Assembly (NCBI RefSeq): GCF_030269445.1
Contig: NZ_BSTJ01000007.1
Span: 219,957 to 283,956 of the forward strand
Origin: Actinoallomurus iriomotensis
GTDB taxonomy: Bacteria > Actinomycetota > Actinomycetes > Streptosporangiales > Streptosporangiaceae
Direction of reading: 5' to 3'
Length of the DNA stretch: 64,000 bases
In this document: positions 17,288 to 25,512 of the stretch, in pieces
Position numbering within the stretch: position 1 is the stretch's first letter
How the letters are laid out: each line of letters starts with the position of its first letter
Position numbers and translations under genes: made by a program
The notes under the pieces: generated by a model
The model's database searches: none
What the model saw: the letters and a program-made list of their open reading frames with translations, nothing else
Told to the model about the DNA's origin: nothing

Positions 17288-18409
17288 TCACCACGCCCCG
17301 CGAACGGTCGGCTCGGCGCGGGTCACGTTGATCGGGGCCGCGTCGGGGATGTACGGCACGAGGAACGAGTAGTCGCGAAGGATCTCTTCGGGCAGCTCAC
17401 CGGACTCGCCGAACGCCGCGATGTCGCCCCAGCAGGGCGAGCCGAGCGAGCCGCTGTGGTGACGCACGGACAGGCCGGCGCACAGGTTGGCGAAGCGCAG
17501 GCGTTCGAGCAGCGGCCACCGGGCGAGCGTGCCGTAGACGAACCCGGCCCCGAACACGTCGCCGGCGCCGGTCGGGTCGAGGGCCTCGACCGGCAGTGCC
17601 GAAGCGTCGGCCCGCTCGCCGGTGGTGCCGTCGATCGCGATCGCGCCGTCGCCTCCGCGCTTGACCACGACGACCGGCACCCGCTCGCTGAGCGCCGCGA
17701 GGGCCAGCTCGGGCGTCGCGGTGCGGGTGTAGGCCATGGCCTCGATGGCGTTGGGCAGGAACACGTCGACGTGGTCGAGCCGGTCGAGCACGTCGCTGGA
17801 CCAGGTCTCGGTGGAGTCCCAGCCGACGTCGGCCACCACGATCGCGCCCCGGGCACGCATCTCCCGCGCCCAGTCGGGCACGGGGTGGTCGATGTCGAGG
17901 AAGCAGGTGCGGGCGGCCGGCGGAGTCGTGATGAGCTCCTCCGGCATCACCGGCATCGGCCGGTGGTAGGTGACCATGCTGCGGTCGGCGTCGTAGGCCA
18001 GCGACACGGTCACCGGCGTCGGCCAGCCGGGCAGCCGGCGTGAGTGATCGAGCCCGACCCCCTCCTGCTCGGAGAGGGTACGCCACAGATAGGCGCCGAA
18101 CATGTCGTCCCCGAAGGCGGCGGCGAGCCCCACATTGAGGCCGAGCCGGCTCATCGCGACCGCGATGTTGGCGATGCCTCCGGGAGCCGATCCGAGCCCG
18201 TCGGTGATCAGCTCGGTGCCCGGCGGGGGCAGGCCGGGCAGCCCGGTGAAGATCATGTCCATGAAGACGGTGCCGGCGAGGAACACGTCGAGCCCGTCGC
18301 GCCCGGGATGCAGCAGGTCCCCGGCCGCCCCACGTTCGGCGCAGGGGTCGTGCAGGCGGGGCTCGGGCGCGTGGCCGGGCCGGGCCGCGATGTTCTCCAC
18401 CTGACCCAT
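17288..18409 (-). CDS. PfkB-family carbohydrate kinase
   Basis: 373-residue ribokinase-like sugar kinase. Substrate-side glycine motif GGIANIAVAMSRLG is at about residues 80-95, and the C-terminal signature DPTGAGDVFGAGFVYG contains the catalytic aspartate (GAGD). An N-terminal extension of about 40 residues precedes the fold. ATG 18409 is chosen as GAGGAG is 7-12 bases upstream. Position just ahead of the sugar ABC genes implies it phosphorylates the imported sugar or a breakdown product. The 97-bp gap to the next gene holds ACCGA-GGCT-TCGGT (17215-17228), a possible internal operator. Confidence 0.9.
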   Translation of the reverse strand: MGQVENIAARPGHAPEPRLHDPCAERGAAGDLLHPGRDGLDVFLAGTVFMDMIFTGLPGLPPPGTELITDGLGSAPGGIANIAVAMSRLGLNVGLAAAFGDDMFGAYLWRTLSEQEGVGLDHSRRLPGWPTPVTVSLAYDADRSMVTYHRPMPVMPEELITTPPAARTCFLDIDHPVPDWAREMRARGAIVVADVGWDSTETWSSDVLDRLDHVDVFLPNAIEAMAYTRTATPELALAALSERVPVVVVKRGGDGAIAIDGTTGERADASALPVEALDPTGAGDVFGAGFVYGTLARWPLLERLRFANLCAGLSVRHHSGSLGSPCWGDIAAFGESGELPEEILRDYSFLVPYIPDAAPINVTRAEPTVRGAW

Positions 18410-18531
18410 GGCGTGTCTCCTCACCGGATCTCCGGGCCTGAGGTAACGACCATACGCGCCCGCGCAAGCCCCTCATCAGCCGATCCGCCGAACCGATGAT
18501 CACAAACCGCCCGGCGACCCCGTACGGCCGG

Positions 18532-19728
18532 TCAGAGGAACGTCTTGCCCTCGCCCCGGTAGGTGGGGACGGTGTCGACGAGACGGTCGCCGTCGATCAG
18601 GTGGAGCTCGGCGAAGCGCTCGCACAGCTCGCCGGCCTTGGCGTGCCGGAAGTAGACCCGGTCGCCGATCTCCAGCTCGTCGGCGGCGGCGCCGACGAGC
18701 GGCGTCTGCACCTCGCCCGCGCCCTCCTTGGAGTCGAACCGCAGCCCGGCGGGCAGGAAGGGCTGCGGCAGGCGGCTGCGGTCGCCGACGCCCGACGCGG
18801 GATAGCCGCCGCCGAGGACCGTGACCACGCCGGGGCCGGGACGGCGGACGACGGGCAGGGCGAACAGCGCCGCCGGACGGCCCGTGAAGTTGGTGTAGTG
18901 GTCGAACAGGACCGACTGGTAGAGGCCGGAACCCGCCGCGACCTCGGTGACGGAGACCTCCGCCGCGGTCTTCTCCACGCTGCCGGTGCCGCCGCCGTTG
19001 ACGAACTCCAGGTCGGCCTCGGCCCGGACCGCCTTGACGATCGCGGCGCGGCGGCGGGCCAGCTCGACCCGCGACTGCGCCTGGACGAACCGGACCGCCC
19101 GGGAGAAGAACGGCTTGCCGGGCGGATTGTCGCCGACCCCGGCGATCTGCGACTCGTACGCCATCAGCCCCACGAGGCTCAGCGTGGGCCGGCGGGCGAC
19201 GTCGCGGGCCAGCGCGGCGGCCTCATCGGCGGTACGGATGGGGGAGCGCAGGGCACCGATCCGCACCCGGCCCCCGGCGGGACGCCACGCGGCGTCGATG
19301 TCGATGCAGACGCGGATCGGCCGGTCGCCGCCGGCGGACTTGGCGATGTCCTCGATCATGTCGAGGTGCTGGACGCAGTCGACCATGACGGTGACCGTCG
19401 CCGCCGCCCTCTCGTCGCGGGCCAGCTCGGTCAGGACGCGGCGGTCCACGGTCGGGTAGGCGACCAGGATGTCGTCGCTGAGCCCCTCCGACGCCAGCCA
19501 GAGCGCCTCGGGCAGCGTGAACGCCATGATCCCGTGGAACCCCTCGGTGGCGAGGACCTGTGAGAGGAGCGTGCGGCAGCGCACCGACTTGCTCGCCACC
19601 CGGATCGGCTTGCTCCGCGCGCGGCGTACCAGGCCGGCGGCGTTCGCGCGGAAGGCGTCGAGGTCGACGATCGCGAACGGCGGCTCCAGGTGGGCTGTCG
19701 CGGCGTCGTACCGCTCACGCAACGTCAT
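18532..19728 (-). CDS. PLP fold-type III amino acid deaminase/aldolase (D-threonine aldolase-like)
   Basis: 398-residue PLP enzyme related to alanine racemase and D-threonine aldolase. The PLP lysine lies in PIRVASKSVRC (about residue 46). The N-terminal alanine-racemase-like barrel is followed by a C-terminal beta domain (GDRVYFRHAKAGELCERF) typical of D-threonine/D-serine lyases. Start uncertain: ATG 19728 (MTLRERY) and ATG 19746 are both in frame and neither has a good ribosome site. It lies 122 bases upstream of the kinase gene and is probably a separate unit. D-amino acid cleavage is inferred from the family. Confidence 0.8.
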   Translation of the reverse strand: MTLRERYDAATAHLEPPFAIVDLDAFRANAAGLVRRARSKPIRVASKSVRCRTLLSQVLATEGFHGIMAFTLPEALWLASEGLSDDILVAYPTVDRRVLTELARDERAAATVTVMVDCVQHLDMIEDIAKSAGGDRPIRVCIDIDAAWRPAGGRVRIGALRSPIRTADEAAALARDVARRPTLSLVGLMAYESQIAGVGDNPPGKPFFSRAVRFVQAQSRVELARRRAAIVKAVRAEADLEFVNGGGTGSVEKTAAEVSVTEVAAGSGLYQSVLFDHYTNFTGRPAALFALPVVRRPGPGVVTVLGGGYPASGVGDRSRLPQPFLPAGLRFDSKEGAGEVQTPLVGAAADELEIGDRVYFRHAKAGELCERFAELHLIDGDRLVDTVPTYRGEGKTFL

Positions 19729-19784
19729 AGCCGCAGATTGCCACATTTTCGGCGAATATGAAAAGCCTTCACCTTCAGTCGGGG

Positions 19785-21965
19785 TCAGCCCTCGGCGGGC
19801 CGGAGAGTGAAACCCGGACGTTGATCGGCGCCGGGAGAGGCGTCCGTCGCGGTGACCTCAGTGGAGCCGCCCGCGGGGGCGTCCGCCGTCGGGGAGCCGC
19901 CCGCCGGGACGGTCTCCTGGAGGGCGACCACGGCGGCGGCCAGCGCCAGGGGCACGGCGACGGCCAGCGCCAGCGCCGGCACCGCGATGCCCGAGTCGTT
20001 CACCGCCCCGCCCACCACGGCGGTGACGAAGGCACCGGACAGCCCGGCCCGCAGCATCGGCGCCCGCTCGTACGCCCGCTGCAGGCCACCGGCGCCCGCG
20101 CGCCCCGGACGGTGCAGCACCAGCAGGACGAACAGGAACCCCGCCACCACGACCGGCAGGAGCGTCGGGTTGCCGAACGTGTGCACCATCGCGGCGAACT
20201 TGCGCTCCAGCCAGGGCAGCGAGTCGCCCTCGACGAGCTGCCCGAAGAACCGGCCCATGTGCGTCTGCCGCGACGGCGGACGCAGGTAGTCGATCCAGGC
20301 GACGCCGAGAACGAGCGCCATCCCGGTCGCGCGCAGCAGTTGGAGCCGCAGGAACGACACCCGCCGCCCGGCCACCAGCAGCGCGGTCGTCGCCAGGCCC
20401 GGCACGAACGCGACCAGGCCGCCGAAGTCGCTGCCCCACGCGGTCCAGCTGTCCAGCAGCGCCGCGGTCAGGGTCAGGGCGAGGACGACCGCGACGGCGG
20501 CCCGGCGACCGGCGCGGGGTTCGAGCCACTGGGCGATCCCGGCCGAGGCGAGCAGGGTCGAGGTGGCCAGCACCGCGAACGCGATGTTGCCCATGCCGTA
20601 GTACCGCCCGCCCACCAGCGGCGAGTACCCCATCATGCTGTTGAGCTGCAGGTGGGTTCCGGTCAGCAGGTCGGCGGCCAGGACCGCGGCGGTCACGCCC
20701 GCGATGACCGTCCCGGGGCCGAGGAGGTGGCGGCGCCACGGCCCGCACATCGCCAGCCCGACCACGAGCGCGTCGCCGGCCGCGATCCCGGCGACCAGCC
20801 AGAGCGCGGGCCGGGACATGTGCCACCAGGGCACCAGGTTGACGAGGTAGGTCGAGACCGGGACCGCGGCGGCGATGAGCGCGGTCAGCCGGGTCGCGGA
20901 CAGGATCCGGCGACGCCGGCGCAGGGACCCGTGCCGCAGCGCCAGCGCCGCCGCCGCGTACAGGAGGACCTGGCTGATCACGAACCCGGCGAAGAAACGC
21001 GGGAGCAGCCGCCGGTGGGTCTGCGCCGCGACGTCCTGGGAGGACAGGTCGGCCACCGAGTCGGCGAGCGCGGGCCGTACGGCGTCCGGCAGCAGCGGCG
21101 TTCCGATCAACCCGGCCGGCGCCGGGACCCCCGCCGAGGCCAGCAGCGTCGCGGTGAGGTCGGGCAGGATCACCATGTTCGCGCGCCGGGTGGAGTCCGA
21201 GCCGAGGTAGCGGCCCGCGGTCCCGGGGCCGGTCGCGATGGCGAGCCGCAGATGCGGCGTACGGCTCAGGTCGTCGGCCACGCCCGCCACCACCACGCCG
21301 GTGCCGGCGGGCAGGTGCGCCAGCACCGTCCCGACCGTCGTGTCCGCCCGGCGCGCCGCGGAGGCCCGGTCGCCGCCGCCGACCATGCCCGCGTCGACGA
21401 TCGAGACCGCGCATCGGGACCACGCGCCCGGCGGCAGCGCGGCGGGCGCCGGAGCGTACGTGTCGACGCGCCCCCGGCCGTCGGCGGCGGCCAGCGCCGC
21501 TCCGGCGCCGACGGCGTTCACGCAGCCGCCCGCCCGGTGCACGGCGTCGGCCAGCAGCCCCACCGGGCCGAAGCCCGCGTTGATCCGCCGGATCCGCTCG
21601 GTCTCGCCGACCATCGCGCCCTCACCGTGCCGGGAGAGGTGGACCGGCCGGTGGCAGTACGGCCCGGCGGCCGACCGGGCGCCCGCCGAGACCGTGACCC
21701 AGCCGTCCGCCGGGCAGGTCAGGGTGCCGACCGCCCGTACCGACAGCAGGCCCGTCCCGGCGGTGCCGGCGAGGCGCCACAGGTTCGGGGTGACCGAGGG
21801 CCCGACGTCGTTCCACCGCAGCCCGGGAACGCCGATGAGGACGACGTGCCGCGCCGAGGCCGCGTGGGCCGAGGGTGCGTGGGCCGGGGTCGCGCCCGCA
21901 CTCGGGAAATGGGCGATGAGAGCCGCGGCGGCCAGTGCCAGCGCGGCGGCGACGCGTTTCGGCAA
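19785..21965 (-). CDS. Large membrane protein with alkaline-phosphatase-like ectodomain
   Basis: 726-residue protein. A signal peptide (about 1-26) precedes an extracytoplasmic region of about 290 residues resembling the alkaline phosphatase/nucleotide pyrophosphatase fold (HVVLIGVPGLRWNDV with PNLWRLAG; VDAGMVGG; LPDLTATLLASAGVP). At least ten TM segments follow, with a conserved-looking loop MMGYSPLVGGRYYGMGNIAF. It starts with TTG 21965 after GGGGAG. Classical metal ligands of the phosphatase fold are not all evident, so the ectodomain may bind rather than cleave. The architecture recurs in actinomycetes without known function; cell-envelope polymer work is a guess. Confidence 0.75.
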   Translation of the reverse strand: MPKRVAAALALAAAALIAHFPSAGATPAHAPSAHAASARHVVLIGVPGLRWNDVGPSVTPNLWRLAGTAGTGLLSVRAVGTLTCPADGWVTVSAGARSAAGPYCHRPVHLSRHGEGAMVGETERIRRINAGFGPVGLLADAVHRAGGCVNAVGAGAALAAADGRGRVDTYAPAPAALPPGAWSRCAVSIVDAGMVGGGDRASAARRADTTVGTVLAHLPAGTGVVVAGVADDLSRTPHLRLAIATGPGTAGRYLGSDSTRRANMVILPDLTATLLASAGVPAPAGLIGTPLLPDAVRPALADSVADLSSQDVAAQTHRRLLPRFFAGFVISQVLLYAAAALALRHGSLRRRRRILSATRLTALIAAAVPVSTYLVNLVPWWHMSRPALWLVAGIAAGDALVVGLAMCGPWRRHLLGPGTVIAGVTAAVLAADLLTGTHLQLNSMMGYSPLVGGRYYGMGNIAFAVLATSTLLASAGIAQWLEPRAGRRAAVAVVLALTLTAALLDSWTAWGSDFGGLVAFVPGLATTALLVAGRRVSFLRLQLLRATGMALVLGVAWIDYLRPPSRQTHMGRFFGQLVEGDSLPWLERKFAAMVHTFGNPTLLPVVVAGFLFVLLVLHRPGRAGAGGLQRAYERAPMLRAGLSGAFVTAVVGGAVNDSGIAVPALALAVAVPLALAAAVVALQETVPAGGSPTADAPAGGSTEVTATDASPGADQRPGFTLRPAEG

Positions 21966-22168
21966 CGATCGGCTCCCCGTCGAGTTCGCGACATGGCGGG
22001 GGAGATGATGCCCGCCGCTCGCGGCGCCCCCGCGCCGCGCGAGTTAAGCGCCCCCGTCCGCTCGGTGAAGTATGGACGGCGCTCTCGCGGCGAGGGGCGC
22101 CGTCCACCGGCATGTCGCCGGTCTTTGCCGGTTACTGGCACGAGCCGCCCGAACGCACAAGGCTCGAC

Positions 22169-22194
22169 GCCCCCACGGTGGTTACCGTGGGGGC
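22169..22194. promoter_or_regulatory. Strong hairpin abutting the methyltransferase start codon
   Basis: An 11-bp perfect stem (22169-22179 with 22184-22194; core CCCCCACGGT/ACCGTGGGGG) with loop GGTT ends one base before ATG 22196. No Shine-Dalgarno is visible. It may be a terminator of transcription from upstream, a translational block, or be bypassed by a leaderless transcript starting at the ATG. Confidence 0.6.
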
Positions 22195-22195
22195 C

Positions 22196-22966
22196 ATGGC
22201 TCACCCATCCGAAGTCACGCCGGAGACACACGCGCGCCGGGCCTCGTCGTTCGGCGCTCAGGCCGCCGCGTACGCGGCCGAGCGGCCCGGTTATCCCGAG
22301 GCCGCCGTCCGCTGGGTGCTGGAGCCGGTGTCGGGGCGCTCGCCGCTGCGGGTGCTCGACCTGGGCGCCGGCACCGGCAAGCTGACCGCGAGCCTGCTGC
22401 GGACCGGCGCCGAGGTCGTCGCGGTCGAGCCGGACTCCGGCATGCTCGCCGAGTTGCGCCGCGCGCTGCCCGGCGTGCGGGCGCTCGCCGGCTCGGCGGA
22501 GCGGATCCCGCTCGCCGACGGTTCCGTGGACGCCATCGTGGTCGGGCAGGCGATGCACTGGTTCGACCTGGACCGCGCCGTGCCCGAGATGTCCCGCGTG
22601 CTCACGCCGGGCGGAGTCGTCGGCGGCCTGTGGAACCGCGAGGACGACGACGTGCCGTGGGTCCGCGGATACCAGGAGATCGCCCGGGGCTGGGCGGCCG
22701 TCCGCCGGCGGGAGAGCGTCGCCGAACTCGATCTGGGCCCCCGCTTCCCCACGCTGGAGCAGGAGACGTTCCGCCACGTCCAGCGGCGTACGGCGGACTC
22801 GCTCGCGGCCACCCTCGGCACCCACTCGCACGTGCTCGTGATGCCGGAGGAGGAGCGGGCCGCACTGCTGGACCGCGTCCTGGAGTACCTGCGCGCGACG
22901 CCCGAGACGGCGGGGGAGTTCGACCTGCCCCTGGTGACCCTGACCGTCCGCGCGGTCCGCGCCTGA
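22196..22966 (+). CDS. Class I SAM-dependent methyltransferase (UbiE/methyltransferase-11 type)
   Basis: 256-residue cytoplasmic methyltransferase. SAM-binding motif I is VLDLGAGTGKLTASLL (about residues 51-66). The acidic residue binding the ribose is in VVAVEPDSGML, and motif II/III is PLADGSVDAIVVGQAMHWFD. The substrate cannot be told. A strong hairpin ends one base before the ATG and no ribosome site is seen, so the start or mode of translation is unusual. It converges on the XRE regulator gene with 10 bases between stops. Confidence 0.88.
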   Translation: MAHPSEVTPETHARRASSFGAQAAAYAAERPGYPEAAVRWVLEPVSGRSPLRVLDLGAGTGKLTASLLRTGAEVVAVEPDSGMLAELRRALPGVRALAGSAERIPLADGSVDAIVVGQAMHWFDLDRAVPEMSRVLTPGGVVGGLWNREDDDVPWVRGYQEIARGWAAVRRRESVAELDLGPRFPTLEQETFRHVQRRTADSLAATLGTHSHVLVMPEEERAALLDRVLEYLRATPETAGEFDLPLVTLTVRAVRA

Positions 22967-22976
22967 CCGCTCCCGC

Positions 22977-23831
22977 TCACGGCCGGGTCGTGAGGTCCTG
23001 GGTGCCGACGACCTTGAGCAGGCGGAGCGCCTCGTGCGACGGGGTACCGGGGGCGGCGGTGTAGAGCACGATCCACTGGTCCTGGTACGGGTCGTGCAGC
23101 GCCTCGCAGTCCAGGTCGAGCCAGCCGACCAGCGGATGACGCAGCCGCTTGCTCGTCGAGCGGCGGACCCGCACGTCCTGTTCGGCCCACAGCTCGCCGA
23201 ACTCGGCGCTCGCGGCCAGGAGCCGGTCGACCAGCCGGCGGATGCCGGCGTCGCGGGGGTACCGTGCGGCGGCCGCGCGCAGATCGGCGACGGACTCGCG
23301 GGCGAACCGGCGGCCGCCCTCGGCGTCGTGCCGGTCACGTGCCGCCGCGTCCGTGAAGAACCGCCAGATCACGTTCCGCTCGCCGGGCGGCAGCGCCGAG
23401 TAGTCGCCGAGGAGGGCGGCGGCCATCGCGTTCCACGCGAGCACGTCGTACTTCGCGTCGCAGACGAGCGCGGGAGTGTCGTCGAGCCGGTCGAGCAGGT
23501 GCGCCACGCCGGGCCGTACGTCCCGTCGAGGGCCGGGCGGCGGTCCGGGCACCTCGCCGACGAGGTGGTGCAGGTGGGCGCGTTCGTCCTCGGACAGGCG
23601 CAGCGCACGGGCGATCGCGCCGATCATCTGCCGGGACGGGTGTGGCCCCCGGCCCTGCTCGAGCCGGATGTAGTAGTCCACCGACATGCCGGCCAGCTGG
23701 GCGACCTCCTGGCGGCGCAGGCCGGGCGTGCGCCGGCGGTGGCCGGCCTCCAGCCCGACGTCGGCCGGCTGGACCCGCGCCCGCCATCGCCGCAGGAAGG
23801 CGGCCAGCTCCGCCCGATCGAACTCGTTCAC
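22977..23831 (-). CDS. XRE/HTH regulator with MmyB-like (MLTR) ligand-binding domain
   Basis: 284-residue regulator. HTH at residues about 30-85 (RRTPGLRRQEVAQLAGMSVD, YYIRLEQGRGPHPS). The MLTR domain follows (DTPALVCDAKYDVLAWNAMA, ALLGDYSALPPGERNVIWRF), a fold that binds small hydrophobic ligands. GTG 23831 gives the family N-terminus NEFDRAELAAFLRRWR. It is divergent from an SDR gene 102 bases away, an arrangement typical of this family, so it probably controls that dehydrogenase in response to its substrate. Confidence 0.9.
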   Translation of the reverse strand: MNEFDRAELAAFLRRWRARVQPADVGLEAGHRRRTPGLRRQEVAQLAGMSVDYYIRLEQGRGPHPSRQMIGAIARALRLSEDERAHLHHLVGEVPGPPPGPRRDVRPGVAHLLDRLDDTPALVCDAKYDVLAWNAMAAALLGDYSALPPGERNVIWRFFTDAAARDRHDAEGGRRFARESVADLRAAAARYPRDAGIRRLVDRLLAASAEFGELWAEQDVRVRRSTSKRLRHPLVGWLDLDCEALHDPYQDQWIVLYTAAPGTPSHEALRLLKVVGTQDLTTRP

Positions 23832-23933
23832 CCGCCCAGCGTGCCTCGCCGGAGCCGCCGCCACCATGGGACCGCCGGTACCAGCCTCGGCCGTGCTCTC
23901 CCGGCCGCGCCGGTCCGGGGTCAGGGTGAGGGC

Positions 23934-24668
23934 ATGACCGACCACAAGATCATCCTCATCACCGGAGCGAACAAGGGCATCGGGTTCGCCGCCGCACGCG
24001 AACTCGCCCGTGCCGGGCACACGGTCCTGCTCGGCGCGCGGGACCCCGGCCGGGGCGCGGAGGCCGCCGCCGAGCTGACCGCACAGGACCTCGACGTACG
24101 GTTCGTCCACCTGGACGTGACCGACCCGGACACGATCAAGGCGGCGGCCGGCCTGATCGACGCCGAGTACCGCCGCCTGGACGTCCTCGTCAACAACGCG
24201 GGAATCTCCCGCGACCGGCCGCACCCGCCGGCCGAACTGCCGGTCGCGGCGCTGCGCGAGACGTACGAGACGAACGTGTTCGGCGTCGTCGCGGTGACCA
24301 ACGCCATGCTGCCGCTCCTGCGCAGGTCGCCGGCCGGCCACATCGGCAACGTCTCCAGCGGCCTGGGCACCGTCGGCTTCCTCACCGACCCGGACTCCCC
24401 GCTGTGGCGGTACGCGAACCTGCTCGGCTACAACTCCTCCAAGGCCGCGCTCAACGCGATCACCCTCATCTACGCCCACTCGCTCCGCGACGCCGGGATC
24501 AGGGTCAACGCGCTGTCACCCGGCTTCTGCGCGACCGACCTGAACGGCCACGCCGGCCACCTGAGCGCCGACGAGGGCGGCGCCCACATCGCCCGCCAGG
24601 CGCTGTCGCCCGGCGAGGACACCACCGGCGTGTTCCTCAACGAGAACGGCGGCACTCATCCCTGGTGA
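23934..24668 (+). CDS. SDR-family oxidoreductase (carbonyl-reductase-like)
   Basis: 244-residue NAD(P)-dependent short-chain dehydrogenase. Cofactor motif TGANKGIG (residues 10-17), NNAG (87-90), and catalytic Tyr166/Lys170 in YNSSK with a serine in VSSGLG upstream. The TGANKGIG form is that of the carbonyl reductase (CBR1)-like SDRs, suggesting NADPH and ketone substrates. ATG 23934 follows GAGGG. Divergent MLTR-type regulator next door is the probable controller. Confidence 0.9.
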   Translation: MTDHKIILITGANKGIGFAAARELARAGHTVLLGARDPGRGAEAAAELTAQDLDVRFVHLDVTDPDTIKAAAGLIDAEYRRLDVLVNNAGISRDRPHPPAELPVAALRETYETNVFGVVAVTNAMLPLLRRSPAGHIGNVSSGLGTVGFLTDPDSPLWRYANLLGYNSSKAALNAITLIYAHSLRDAGIRVNALSPGFCATDLNGHAGHLSADEGGAHIARQALSPGEDTTGVFLNENGGTHPW

Positions 24669-24733
24669 GCCGCCAGAAGGTGGCCCACCTCCGGAGCCGT
24701 GTCGCCCGTACTCAACCTCCGTGGTCAGTACGG

Positions 24734-25318
24734 CTAGCCGACGCGTGGTGTCGGAGGGGTTCTCGCGGGGGCTCTCGGGGGTACCCGCCACTCGCCGAGC
24801 TCGGGGGCGTACCCGGCGTTCAGGGCGTACTGGACGCTGACGATCTTCGCCGCCCTCGGTACGGCGAAGACGATGTAGCCGCTCCGGACCTGGCCCCGTA
24901 CCAGGCTCATCACGCGGGGGAAGGGCGGTCCCGCCGACACCGTCGCGACGGTCGGATCGTATCCGTGACCGGCCGAGTCGATCACCTTCGCGCCGAAGGT
25001 CGGGCTGTCGTGGTACGGCGTCGCGCCCATGTTCTTGAACACGAACCGCACGGCGGCGAACCGTTCACCCTTGCGGGGCTTCTCGAACGCGCCGCGTCCG
25101 ATGGCCGTGGCGACGACGTTCTTGACCTTCACGGCCATCCGCAGCGTGCCGGTGCCGTTCGCGTCGTCCACGCCGGCGAGGACGACGGCGTCCCCGACGT
25201 TCACCTGGCGCACGCGCGGCCGGGAATCGCTGGGCTGAGGGTTCTTGGCCGTCTCGGCGGCGGATCCGCACCCGCCGAGCAGCACCGCGAGCCCCACGAC
25301 GAGAGCCAGCCTCCGCAC
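24734..25318 (-). CDS. DUF4352-like lipoprotein
   Basis: 194-residue secreted lipoprotein. The signal ends in the lipobox LGGC (Cys17). After a short linker comes a beta-rich DUF4352-type domain (residues about 38-175; RFAAVRFVFKNMGATPYHDS, GQVRSGYIVFAVPRAAKIVS). Such domains are carried by cell-surface proteins of unknown role in actinomycetes and firmicutes. GTG 25318 has GGAGG 9 bases upstream. The gene converges on the SDR gene; 65 bases between stops. Confidence 0.82.
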   Translation of the reverse strand: MRRLALVVGLAVLLGGCGSAAETAKNPQPSDSRPRVRQVNVGDAVVLAGVDDANGTGTLRMAVKVKNVVATAIGRGAFEKPRKGERFAAVRFVFKNMGATPYHDSPTFGAKVIDSAGHGYDPTVATVSAGPPFPRVMSLVRGQVRSGYIVFAVPRAAKIVSVQYALNAGYAPELGEWRVPPRAPARTPPTPRVG

Positions 25319-25512
25319 GTTCCCGGTCCTCCATCGCCGACCCGAGCCACCAGAACCGGATGATCATGATAGGGGCCGCGACATGCCCGGAGCGACCGAT
25401 TCGGCCCGCGTCAGGCGAGTGCTCGGGTGGAGGCGTGGAGGATGTCGCCCAGAGCCGTACGGGCGCGGGCTACTTCGGCGCGATGCGGAGCCCCTACCCG
25501 GCGGCCTGAGCC

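Noticed and set aside
24700-24733. Terminator between the SDR and lipoprotein genes (CCGTACT/AGTACGG)
   Set aside because: Only 7 pairs with a 14-base loop; too weak to list.
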